A DNA stretch of 13,894 nt from JBBRUG01 sp038247995 (GTDB taxonomy: Bacteria > Chloroflexota > Chloroflexia > Chloroflexales > Chloroflexaceae), in the NCBI GenBank assembly GCA_038247995.1, contig JBBRUG010000148.1, forward strand, positions 1-13,894, given 5' to 3'. The notes under the pieces were generated by a model, which saw nothing but the letters and a program-made list of their open reading frames with translations, was not told the origin of the DNA and searched no databases. Positions 1 to 5,478 of the stretch are shown in pieces (position 1 is the stretch's first letter; each line of letters begins with the position of its first letter). The position numbers were made by a program, and so were the translations under genes.

Positions 1-137
1 GCCTGAACCAGCCGTCTCGGTTGTGGCTACGTCGAGACGTAAAACCGGCCTGTGGACTGACGGTAAGACCATCCTCGGATGGCACGCTGGGATGAAGCAG
101 GGATTTCTAGCGCGTACTTTCGGGTACGTAGAAAGTA
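1..137 (+). ncRNA. Candidate omega RNA / right end of a TnpB-type transposon (partial)
   Basis: Three perfect hairpins follow one another here: a 7-bp stem CGTCTCG/CGAGACG (13-19 with 33-39), a 6-bp stem CCATCC/GGATGG (69-74 with 77-82) and a 7-bp stem TACTTTC/GAAAGTA (115-121 with 131-137, 9-nt loop). Between the last two sits GATGAAGCAGGGATTTC (91-107), which resembles the 'atgaagcaggaa' stretch seen at the 3' end of many IS200/IS605/IS607 tnpB genes, where the omega RNA scaffold overlaps the coding tail. The last hairpin would be the right-end palindrome, and the flanking guide would begin near 138. The family recognition is from memory of such ends and only the 3' portion is in the window. 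It could instead be an unrelated structured leader of the XRE gene. Confidence 0.42.
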
Positions 138-151
138 GCAGGTACACGTGA
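2..151 (+). CDS. C-terminal tail of an open frame entering from the left (possible TnpB tail)
   Basis: Frame 2 is open from the window edge to a TGA at 149-151, giving 49 residues that end in ...GMKQGFLARTFG-YVESSRYT. 'MKQ' followed by a short tail is common at the C-terminus of IS605 OrfB/TnpB proteins, and the overlap with the candidate omega RNA fits that. Against it, frame 1 also reads a TnpB-tail-like WDEAGI stretch from 88 and frame 3 is open to 95, so coding is not certain and the end may be degenerate. The stop overlaps the GTG start of the next gene as GTGA, which may be chance or coupling. The sequence to the left would decide it. Confidence 0.28.
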   Translation, partial: PEPAVSVVATSRRKTGLWTDGKTILGWHAGMKQGFLARTFGYVESSRYT

Positions 152-393
152 ACAATCGTCTGCGCCTGTTACGCGCCGAGCGCAACTGGTCGCAGGCCGA
201 GCTTGCCGAACGGCTTGCCGTTTCGCGCCAGACGATCAATGCGATCGAGACCGGCAAGTACGATCCGAGCTTGCCGCTCGCCTTTCAGATTGCGCGCCTC
301 TTTACGCTCTCGATTGAGCAGATCTTCTTCCCCGAGGAGGTGATTACGGAGCCAGAGAATCACGGAACCACGGAACCACGGAACCGCGTGTAG
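148..393 (+). CDS. Small XRE-family transcriptional regulator (YozG-like)
   Basis: This 81-aa cytoplasmic DNA-binding protein consists of almost nothing but one helix-turn-helix of the XRE/Cro type. The helix pair is in WSQAELAERLAVSRQTINAIE (about residues 14-34), followed by the family signature GKYDPSLPLAFQIARLF and an acidic end with FFPEE. Proteins of this YozG-like class are usually 65-75 aa and often follow a small membrane protein gene, whose expression they are thought to control. Here no such partner is seen and transposon-like sequence lies directly upstream. The start is GTG with only a weak AGCAGG Shine-Dalgarno. The last ten or so residues are encoded by three tandem copies of an 8-bp repeat (361-384) and are probably not part of the ancestral protein. 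The DNA target is unknown. Confidence 0.9.
   Translation: MNNRLRLLRAERNWSQAELAERLAVSRQTINAIETGKYDPSLPLAFQIARLFTLSIEQIFFPEEVITEPENHGTTEPRNRV
361..384 (+). repeat. Tandem 8-mer, three copies of CACGGAAC
   Basis: Three exact head-to-tail copies of CACGGAAC occur inside the 3' end of the XRE gene and encode its terminal residues. The unit shares the core GAACC, in opposite orientation, with the second tandem repeat 33 bp further on. Confidence 0.95.
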
Positions 394-417
394 AGCAAAT
401 GAAAGCCTGTTAGAAGC

Positions 418-441
418 GGTTCTCTGGTTCTCTGGTTCTCC
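418..441 (+). repeat. Tandem 8-mer, three copies of GGTTCTCT
   Basis: There are two exact copies of GGTTCTCT and a third with one change (GGTTCTCC). Its complement AGAGAACC matches the upstream 8-mer (ACGGAACC phase) at 6 of 8 positions, so 361-441 can fold into a long imperfect hairpin between two convergent genes. It could act as a bidirectional transcription stop, although there is no T-tract. Confidence 0.9.
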
Positions 442-443
442 AA

Positions 444-911
444 CTACAGCGTCAGCTTCATCCCAACATGCGAGGCGACAAAGCCCAGCCGCTCATAGAA
501 GCGATGGGCGTCGGTGCGCTGCTTATGCGAGCTGAACTGGATGATAAAGCAGCCCTCCTCGCGGGCCCGATCGATTGCCCAGGCAATCATGCGCTGCCCA
601 ATACCCTGGCCGCGTAGCGGTGCGTCAACCCGCACGGATTCGATCAGGCCCCGTTTCCCACCCTGGTGGCTGAGCCCAAATAGGATGGAAAACTGGAAGG
701 TGCCGATCACATTGCCGTTCTGCTCAGCTACCATCAGGTACTGGTTTGGGTCGGCCTCAAGCGCCGCAAACGCCGCAAGATACCCCGGCGCAAGCGGCTC
801 CTCCGGCCGCTCGCGTATGCGCCCGAGTTCGTCATCGGCGAGCATGCGTACAATCGCACCCAGGTCTTCACGTTGCGCCCGACGGATGCGCAGATCGTCA
901 GAATGTTCCAT
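444..911 (-). CDS. GNAT family N-acetyltransferase
   Basis: This 155-aa protein has the GCN5-related N-acetyltransferase fold, which transfers the acetyl group of acetyl-CoA to an amine of a small molecule or protein. Motif A is clear: the strand IESVRVDAPL leads into the acetyl-CoA pyrophosphate loop R-G-Q-G-I-G (Q/R-x-x-G-x-G/A). Motif B follows as TDAHRFYERLGFVASHVGMKLTL, the typical 'A..FYe.lGF' end of the domain. The N-terminus (IRRAQREDL..IVRML) is the usual first strand and helix. I chose the ATG at 911 rather than the one at 932 because AGGAG lies 9 nt upstream of it and the upstream ATG has none. It converges on the XRE gene across the tandem-repeat hairpin. The substrate cannot be told from the sequence. 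Confidence 0.92.
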   Translation of the reverse strand: MEHSDDLRIRRAQREDLGAIVRMLADDELGRIRERPEEPLAPGYLAAFAALEADPNQYLMVAEQNGNVIGTFQFSILFGLSHQGGKRGLIESVRVDAPLRGQGIGQRMIAWAIDRAREEGCFIIQFSSHKQRTDAHRFYERLGFVASHVGMKLTL

Positions 912-954
912 CTTGGATCGCTCCTGTAACATAAAAAACTACCGTATCGGCTAT

Positions 955-960
955 AGTATA
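955..960 (-). promoter_or_regulatory. Putative -10 element (TATACT) of the acetyltransferase gene
   Basis: On the minus strand TATACT lies 43 nt before the chosen ATG at 911. The position 17 bp further upstream does not resemble TTGACA, so this is a partial promoter match only. Confidence 0.35.
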
Positions 961-1254
961 CGAACGATGCGTTGTACGAGTCCGCGCTGGCGGGGAGCAG
1001 TCGGCACAACAGATCTGCCGCACTACCGACATCGCTTGTCAGCCGCGAGTCGGTATGTTACGCTTGATGCACCAATATGTGCGCTCGCCCCTTCGGCAGG
1101 GCGGCGCTTACAGTCGTTGGATGCATTATGGAAACCCTTGCGCTTGCGCCACGAACGAATCATAGGCATCCCCAAGCATAGCCACGCTACGGGTGAAGCT
1201 GAGTCATCCGTAGGGGTGATGCGCCGGGCGCGCTCCGCGATCCGCTCCCATCTG

Positions 1255-1272
1255 GTCACCCGGCCGGGTGAC
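1255..1272. repeat. Perfect 18-bp palindrome GTCACCCGG/CCGGGTGAC
   Basis: Both 9-bp halves match exactly with no spacer. It lies 184 bp before the start of the membrane protein gene. The two-fold symmetry without a loop fits a protein-binding operator better than an RNA hairpin, but no regulator is implicated. Confidence 0.7.
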
Positions 1273-1455
1273 ACACGCTCACCCCACACACAGCTATGCT
1301 CTACAGAGCGCCACATACGTGGCTCGGTACGGGGTGGGGCACAACCTGCTCCCGCTACGCCGGCACATCTTTGATCGCTTTCGTTTGCTCTGCGGGCGAC
1401 CAGGCGGGGCTGTGGCCCATGCACTTTGGTATGCGCTACACAGAGGAGCTATACC

Positions 1456-1986
1456 GTGAAAACTAGCGCCGTTTTGCCGCCGAAGTCTGCCGAGGCGCTC
1501 ACGCAGCCCACGCAGCAACGCTGGCTTAACGCTCTTATTGCCAGTGTCGGCCCTGCGCTGGCCGGGTTGCTCGTCGCCGTCACCATGCCGCGCGGGCCGG
1601 CCACTTCGGCTCAGGCGCTGGCCGTGATGGCGCTCGGGTTCGCCGTCGGCCTCGGCGCCGGCTATGTCTTACGGTCGCGCTGGGCGATGCTGCTCGCCCC
1701 TGCCGTCCATATCATAGCCATCGAACTCGTTCGCTTGCCGGTCATCGGCCCGACGGAGGAGGAACGTATGGCGCTGATCTGGGTCTACAGCCACACCGGC
1801 AGCGCCCTGATCGCTCAACTGATGTACCTGGCCTTCACTGGGATCTTCGTCACTCTCCAGCCGCAACTTATCCCGCAACAAACCCTGACGTACGATGCAG
1901 CGATCGCCGGGGCGCTCTGGGTGCTCGTCGCGCTGCTCGCCCTGGTGATCCGTCGACCGATGCGTACTGCAATGCAATCACGGTGA
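1456..1986 (+). CDS. Hypothetical integral membrane protein
   Basis: This 176-aa protein is not recognised as a named family. About 22 hydrophilic residues are followed by a first hydrophobic segment (ALIASVGPALAGLLVAV), a second rich in Gly and Ala (ALAVMALGFAVGLGAGYVL), a third (AMLLAPAVHIIAIELV), a fourth (GSALIAQLMYLAFTGIFVTL) and a last one (AAIAGALWVLVALLALVI) ending in the positive cluster RRPMR. That makes about five membrane helices. A GTG start at 1456 is preferred over the frame opening at 1426 because GAGGAG sits 7 nt upstream of it. It is followed by the REP-like hairpin at 2015-2035. A role in transport or membrane stress is possible, but nothing in the sequence settles it. Confidence 0.75.
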   Translation: MKTSAVLPPKSAEALTQPTQQRWLNALIASVGPALAGLLVAVTMPRGPATSAQALAVMALGFAVGLGAGYVLRSRWAMLLAPAVHIIAIELVRLPVIGPTEEERMALIWVYSHTGSALIAQLMYLAFTGIFVTLQPQLIPQQTLTYDAAIAGALWVLVALLALVIRRPMRTAMQSR

Positions 1987-2014
1987 TCGGGCCGAACGCC
2001 CTGCGGACACGATC

Positions 2015-2035
2015 GGGCGACCAGTTGGGTCGCCC
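2015..2035. repeat. REP-like hairpin GGGCGACC-AGTTG-GGTCGCCC
   Basis: A perfect 8-bp stem with a 5-nt loop, followed by CTACC, lies between the + membrane protein gene and the - DUF2201 remnant. No T-tract follows on either strand, so it is more like a dispersed palindromic repeat than a classical terminator, though it may stop convergent transcription. Confidence 0.6.
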
Positions 2036-2060
2036 CTACCTCGCCATTTTGCGTTGATGC

Positions 2061-2716
2061 CTACGCTACTCCCACCAGCGCCACACTTTCGCCAAAGGGG
2101 AAGTCGTCGCCGGCGCGCCCGCCAGGCGTTACCACCCAGAGCACCGGCAGCTGCGGCGCATCACGCGGGAACAAGCCCCAGCCGTCGGTCAGGTAGACGG
2201 CGATACTGCTCTCGTGCAGGCTGCGGCGCTGTTCAGCATCGGCAAAAACGGCTGAAAATCCGTGCCGCCACCACCGAGCGGCGGCGGAATTTCGCTGTCG
2301 GCGTGGAGTAAGTACGGCCCATAGAGTTTGTCGTCGGCATAGTAGAGATCGCATTTGAGGTGCGGGTAGCTGCGCAGAATCGCCTGGACTTCAGACACCA
2401 GCGCGCGAACCTGCGCGTCGTTCACCGAGCCTGAGGTGTCGAGACAGACGAAGATCCGCACACTCTCGCCCTCCAGGGCTTCCAGGTACAACCCGCGCCC
2501 GATGAAGCGCCGGTCGAAGTTCTGAAAATCGGTCGGCGTCTGCACCAGGTAGCGCCAGAGGTGCGTGCGCCAGTCGATCTGCGCCGAGTTGAGTCGCGCC
2601 AGTTCGCGCTTAAAGCCGACAGGAAGCGCGCCCTTTTCCAGCGTGCGCGCCAGTACGTTAACCTGCTGAAAGGCATTGCGCCAAATGTGCCTTCTGCGTT
2701 CGTACGCATATGGCAT
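2061..2716 (-). pseudogene. DUF2201/VWA-like protein, start missing and frameshifted
   Basis: This is a remnant of a two-domain protein normally about 380-430 aa long: an N-terminal metallopeptidase-like domain (DUF2201_N) and a C-terminal VWA-like domain. The family usually sits beside a MoxR-type AAA ATPase. Here translation could begin only at 2716, with an in-frame TAA three codons upstream, so the N-terminal half is absent. What remains runs through the family stretch IDWRTHLWRYL, RRFIGRGLYL, the metal-site-like strand VCLDTSGSVND (D-x-S-G-S) and GGGGTDFQP. There the frame breaks at an A5 run on the plus strand (2244-2248). One more T on the coding strand would restore the continuation FFADAEQ...SSIAVYLTDGWG...PVLWVVTPGG, ending at 2061. 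Two independent lesions mark it as non-functional. Confidence 0.85.
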
Positions 2717-2875
2717 GAGGGTTTACGCAGTCAGAGCGGTGCCCGCATCACCTTTGTTGGCACCTACATTATTAGTGGCATTCTCGACGGTAGCGCGCTT
2801 TATCGGTTGGACAAACAATCAACACCGCCATAAGTACGGGTAAATCCGGCTGTACCGTTTAGCGCTCTTGCACAT

Positions 2876-3274
2876 ATGCCTCCCATCAACGACCTCACCA
2901 CCCTTATTCGCTCCATGGAGCCGGCACTCAACCCCGGCGAATACGTATTTACCAGCGTTCAGGACATTACTGCCATCGACCCGGCGCAGATCATCGCCCT
3001 GATCCGTGAACCCGAGGGCATCTCGCTCATTCTCGCCGAGGCCGACGCGCTGCGCTATAACCTGCCGGTGCTCTTTCGTTGTGTCTGGATCACGCTCACC
3101 GTTCACTCCGATCTCGCCGCCGTCGGCCTCACCGCCGCCTTCGCGCAGGCGCTCGGCAGTGCGGGCATCAGTTGCAACGTCGTGGCCGGTGCCTACCACG
3201 ACCACATCTTTGTTCCCGTCGCCGCCACAGCAGCGGCGATGGGCGCCTTACGCGCCTTGCAGGCCCAGGCGTAG
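2876..3274 (+). CDS. ACT domain-containing protein (COG3602-like)
   Basis: This 132-aa soluble protein has two small ACT-like halves, as in the uncharacterised COG3602 family. The first half carries the family stretch LNPGEYVFTSV (about residues 18-28) and IREPEGISLILAE. The second carries WITLTVHSDLAAVGLTAAFAQAL and ISCNVVAGAYHDHIFVP, the most diagnostic part of the family. ACT folds usually bind amino acids or other small ligands and control an enzyme or regulator, but members of this family act as free-standing domains of unknown role. The length equals the family norm and the gene looks intact. There is no good Shine-Dalgarno before the ATG, and the gene ends upstream of the strong hairpin at 3317-3355. 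No neighbour suggests a ligand. Confidence 0.9.
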   Translation: MPPINDLTTLIRSMEPALNPGEYVFTSVQDITAIDPAQIIALIREPEGISLILAEADALRYNLPVLFRCVWITLTVHSDLAAVGLTAAFAQALGSAGISCNVVAGAYHDHIFVPVAATAAAMGALRALQAQA

Positions 3275-3292
3275 GGGTCAGGCGGGAGGGGA

Positions 3293-3306
3293 CAGGACGC
3301 AGGCGG
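3293..3306 (+). repeat. Dispersed 14-mer CAGGACGCAGGCGG, copy 1
   Basis: This exact 14-mer occurs again at 11877-11890, each copy lying within about 20 bp after a stop codon. A variant (CAGACGGCAGGCGG) follows another stop codon near 11327. Confidence 0.7.
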
Positions 3307-3316
3307 TGCCTAAAAC

Positions 3317-3355
3317 AAACATCTGATGATCAGATGATCTGATCATCAGACGTTT
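3317..3355. terminator. Bidirectional terminator-like hairpin between convergent genes
   Basis: TCTGATGATCAG and CTGATCATCAGA form a perfect 12-bp stem around the loop ATGAT. AAAC and GTTT extend it to 17 bp with one mismatch. It lies between the + ACT gene (stop 3274) and the - SRPBCC gene (last codon at 3458). It is much more AT-rich than its surroundings, with GTTTACCTTCCTTT following on the plus strand, so it is the best terminator candidate in the window. Confidence 0.72.
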
Positions 3356-3401
3356 ACCTTCCTTTGTCCTTCGGCCTGTTTAAACCTCACGTACGAAATG
3401 C

Positions 3402-3454
3402 GCCGCCTGCCGCCCGATCCTGCGCCATCTGCGGATGCTGCCGCCTGCCGCCCG
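3402..3454 (+). repeat. Pair of 15-bp direct repeats GCCGCCTGCCGCCCG
   Basis: Exact copies lie at 3402-3416 and 3440-3454, just beyond the 3' end of the SRPBCC gene. The complement contains GGCAGGCGGC, also seen near 11331, so this belongs to the same loose family of post-gene GC-rich repeats. Confidence 0.75.
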
Positions 3455-3457
3455 CTG

Positions 3458-3946
3458 CTAGCCGAGCACCGCTGCTTCCAGCAGATCCAGCGCGTCCTGC
3501 ATACCGGCTTCCATGCCCGAGTTGATGTGCGCGTCGCGATGTTCCAGGCGTTGGTGCTCCACAAGTATGGTGAGCGTGGTGCGGCCGTCCGTTTCGCGGA
3601 AGGTGAGTGTGTTCAGCGCTGCCGCATCCGCTTCGGGAAAGCCTTCAAACACTTCGGTGCAGACGATCCGCTCGTCGGGAACCAGTTCACGGTACGCGCC
3701 GTGGAAGGCAACCTCAAAGCCCTCTTCAGTCAGCATTACCCAGCGTCATGCTCCGCCGACGCGCAGATCCACATCGGCCACGGTAACAGTGCCGCGTTTG
3801 GCCGACCACCAGCGCCGGATCAGTTCGGGCGTCGTCCACGCCTTGTAGATCAAGTGCTTTGGTGCGGCAAAATCCCGCGTGATCAAGATCTGCGTGTCCG
3901 TCGGGAGTGTCACCACTGCTGAACCTTTACTTGCCACTGTCGTCAT
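3458..3946 (-). pseudogene. SRPBCC/AHSA1-domain protein interrupted by an in-frame TGA
   Basis: The gene encodes a START/Bet v1-like domain of the AHSA1 type, a small ligand-binding fold commonly paired with an ArsR regulator. Full length would be 162 codons, the normal size. The first half reads ILITRDFAAPKHLIYKAWTTPELIRRWW...VDLRVGGA and is cut by TGA at 3746-3748. The same frame continues RWVMLTEEGFEVAFHGAYREL, RIVCTEVFEG, NTLTFRETDGRTTLT and a final helix GMEAGMQDALDLLE. Relatives have Trp or Tyr after 'GG-x', so this is probably TGG to TGA. The ATG start at 3946 has an ideal GGAGG and lies 2 bp after the ArsR stop, so the two are translationally coupled. An ATG 9 nt after the TGA could allow reinitiation, but it has no Shine-Dalgarno. 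No SECIS-like stem follows, so selenocysteine is unlikely. Confidence 0.85.
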
Positions 3947-3948
3947 CG

Positions 3949-4287
3949 TTAACCTCCATTGGGTTGAGTTCCGCCAACAGACAGATCGTCCAGAGCGGCG
4001 AAGCGCTCGTTCCACGTCTGTTCATAGGCCGCCACCCAATCGTGGATCGGCTTTAGCGCCGGGCCGTTCAGTTGGTAGATCCGTTGCCGCCGTTCATCGC
4101 GGACATGCACCAGGCCTACCTCGCGCAGCACGCGCAGATGTTTAGACACCTGGGGTTGGGCCAGGCCCAGCAGCGCAACCAGGTCGTTCACTGAGCGCTC
4201 ACCATTGGCGAGCAGATCAACGATCTGGCGCCGCCGCGGCTCGGCGACTGCATTGAAGACATCGGTTGTGGTTGCTGCACGTGCCAT
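3949..4287 (-). CDS. ArsR-family winged-helix repressor
   Basis: This 112-aa DNA-binding protein has the winged-helix fold. VFNAVAEPRRRQIVDLLANGERSVNDLVALL is the first part, AQPQVSKHLRVLREVGLV (about residues 43-60) is the recognition helix region, and VRDERRQRIYQL is the wing. No CxC metal site is present, so it belongs to the non-metal ArsR class found upstream of SRPBCC/AHSA1 genes. It ends two bases before the SRPBCC ATG and its last codons contain that gene's Shine-Dalgarno. Its own promoter overlaps a 20-bp inverted repeat, which suggests autorepression. The transcript appears leaderless. The gene itself looks intact even though its partner is broken. Confidence 0.93.
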   Translation of the reverse strand: MARAATTTDVFNAVAEPRRRQIVDLLANGERSVNDLVALLGLAQPQVSKHLRVLREVGLVHVRDERRQRIYQLNGPALKPIHDWVAAYEQTWNERFAALDDLSVGGTQPNGG

Positions 4288-4293
4288 AGATTT

Positions 4294-4321
4294 ATTATAT
4301 ACCCATATGGGAATATGTCAA
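4294..4321 (-). promoter_or_regulatory. Sigma-70-type promoter with overlapping operator for the arsR-SRPBCC operon
   Basis: On the minus strand the -35 is TTGACA (4316-4321) and the -10 is TATAAT (4294-4299), with a 16-bp spacer; both hexamers match consensus. The spacer holds an inverted repeat at 4297-4316 centred on CATATG: ATATACCCAT against ATGGGAATAT, with 1 mismatch in 10 pairs. Only six bases separate the -10 from the ATG, so transcription should begin at or next to the start codon. Confidence 0.85.
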
Positions 4322-4339
4322 GCTTTCATTCGCCTGTCG

Positions 4340-4369
4340 TTGTCAAGGTTGCACCGGATCACGTACACT
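4340..4369 (+). promoter_or_regulatory. Weak candidate promoter for the secreted protein gene
   Basis: TTGTCA (4340-4345) and TACACT (4364-4369) are 18 bp apart, 39 nt before the ATG at 4408. Each hexamer differs from consensus at one or two positions. Confidence 0.35.
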
Positions 4370-4407
4370 ATGCCTGGATCCACTTATTTAACTGCCGGCG
4401 GGAAACA

Positions 4408-5385
4408 ATGCGTACCCAGGCTTATCCATGGCGTCTACTGGGCTATCTTCTATTCGTGCTCCTTGTGCTTATGCTCGCAACGCGCACCTACTCGGCCGAT
4501 GCCGTACTCTACGATGGAGCGTTAGGTACGCCGCCCGCCGCCCAGCATATGGTGTTCGGCAGCGAACCCAACCCGCCCGCCGGCGCAAGTGAACTGTTCA
4601 TCCCCGGCGCGGTGGAACTCGCCACAATCACTGTTCCCAACGACAAAGCCGGCTACGCGGGCCTGCCGACGGCAATGCCGAACCTCGATCGCCAGGCCGG
4701 TTTCACGCTCCGCTTTACGCTGCAGATCCTTGCTGAGCAGCACGAAGAACCCGACCGCGCCGGTTTCAGTGTGTTACTCATCGCCAATGACGGCTACGGG
4801 ATCGAGTTGGGCTTCTGGGCAGATGAGATCTGGGCGCAGGCAACGGAACCGCAGCCCTTTAGCCACGGCGAAGGTGTACCGACCGACACAACCGTGCGGC
4901 GTACGTATACGCTCACTGTTCTTGGCGACACCTACAGCCTCACTGCCGACGCAACCCCGCTGCTGAGTGGCCCACTGCGTACCTACAGCAGCTTCGGCCA
5001 GCCCTATGCGCAAGTAAACTTTGTCTTTCTCGGCGACAATACCACGTCGGCAGGAGCTACCATCCGCCTGTTCGATGTCGCGTTTGTCAGCACGGCGCTA
5101 CCCACGCCCACGGCCACGCAAACCGCGTCCGCAAGCCCTAGCGTCACGCCAACAATCACCCAAACCCGCGCAACAGTCACACCATCGCCCGCGTTAGCGG
5201 CAAGCCTAACACCCACCAGTACTATTATGTCAACCAAAACACCGGGGGCTACGGTCACGCCGTCGCTTACGGCGCTCGCCACAGCAACCCACCCGGCAGG
5301 GGCAGCGCCGACACCCTCGGCAACCCTGGCGCCGGGCGGATCGGCGAACTTGTTCACGGTTTATCTGCCCAGCCTCCAACAGTAG
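4408..5385 (+). CDS. Secreted protein, choice-of-anchor Y-like domain with Thr/Pro stalk and YLP tail
   Basis: This 325-aa exported protein starts at the ATG at 4408, which places a signal peptide directly at the N-terminus: positive MRTQAYPWR, hydrophobic LLGYLLFVLLVLMLATRTYSA, then cleavage before DAVLYDG. The globular part (about residues 35-230) begins LYDGALGTPPAAQ and contains AGFSVLLIANDGYGIELGFW, EIWAQ, PFSHGEGV, YTLTVLGDTYSL and NFVFLGDNTTSAGA. These match the beta-sandwich 'choice-of-anchor Y' domain seen in cyanobacteria and other surface proteins. About 80 residues of low-complexity Thr/Pro/Ala stalk follow, ending in FTVYLPSLQQ. Such a 'YLP' end after a Thr/Pro stalk recurs in Chloroflexota exported proteins and may be a sorting or anchoring signal (inference). 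No catalytic residues are evident; a wall or surface role is likely. Confidence 0.85.
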   Translation: MRTQAYPWRLLGYLLFVLLVLMLATRTYSADAVLYDGALGTPPAAQHMVFGSEPNPPAGASELFIPGAVELATITVPNDKAGYAGLPTAMPNLDRQAGFTLRFTLQILAEQHEEPDRAGFSVLLIANDGYGIELGFWADEIWAQATEPQPFSHGEGVPTDTTVRRTYTLTVLGDTYSLTADATPLLSGPLRTYSSFGQPYAQVNFVFLGDNTTSAGATIRLFDVAFVSTALPTPTATQTASASPSVTPTITQTRATVTPSPALAASLTPTSTIMSTKTPGATVTPSLTALATATHPAGAAPTPSATLAPGGSANLFTVYLPSLQQ

Positions 5386-5407
5386 CAAACACGCGGCTGA
5401 GGCCTGT

Positions 5408-5422
5408 CAGATCTTCGATCTG
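5408..5422. terminator. Short hairpin CAGATC-TTC-GATCTG after the secreted protein gene
   Basis: A perfect 6-bp stem lies 23 bp after the stop codon, with no T-tract. It may end the transcript of the secreted protein gene. Confidence 0.35.
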
Positions 5423-5446
5423 ATCATCAAGCAGCCGAAAGCGCGT

Positions 5447-5452
5447 TACAAT
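5447..5452 (+). promoter_or_regulatory. Putative -10 element (TACAAT) of the selenoprotein gene
   Basis: TACAAT ends 26 nt before the GTG start, in an AT-rich patch (ACAATAGTAAAATAG). No convincing -35 lies at the expected distance, so only the -10 is proposed. Confidence 0.4.
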
Positions 5453-5478
5453 AGTAAAATAGAGCAGAAGGAGCAGTT

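Larger units (their letters stand above)
912..1455. other. 544-bp gap with no recognisable gene
   Basis: Open frames here (for example a plus-strand frame that also runs antisense through the acetyltransferase) show no family resemblance and no ribosome binding site at their starts. Supported contents are the putative -10 of the acetyltransferase gene, a GC-rich hairpin around 1087-1104 (CGCCC/GGGCG) and the palindrome at 1255-1272. The stretch may be eroded former coding sequence, but I cannot assign it. Confidence 0.6.

Noticed and set aside
514..1374. A 286-codon plus-strand frame.
   Set aside because: Its first half is antisense to the acetyltransferase gene. Its composition is rich in Arg/Ser/Pro as in shadow frames, and it has no ribosome binding site.
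2561..2833. A 90-codon plus-strand frame antisense to the DUF2201 remnant.
   Set aside because: Most of it mirrors the clear minus-strand homology, and the extra 3' part shows no recognisable motif.
3746..3748. The in-frame TGA of the SRPBCC gene as a second selenocysteine codon.
   Set aside because: No stable stem lies 16-37 nt downstream, relatives have an aromatic residue rather than Cys at this site, and the fold has no redox centre there.
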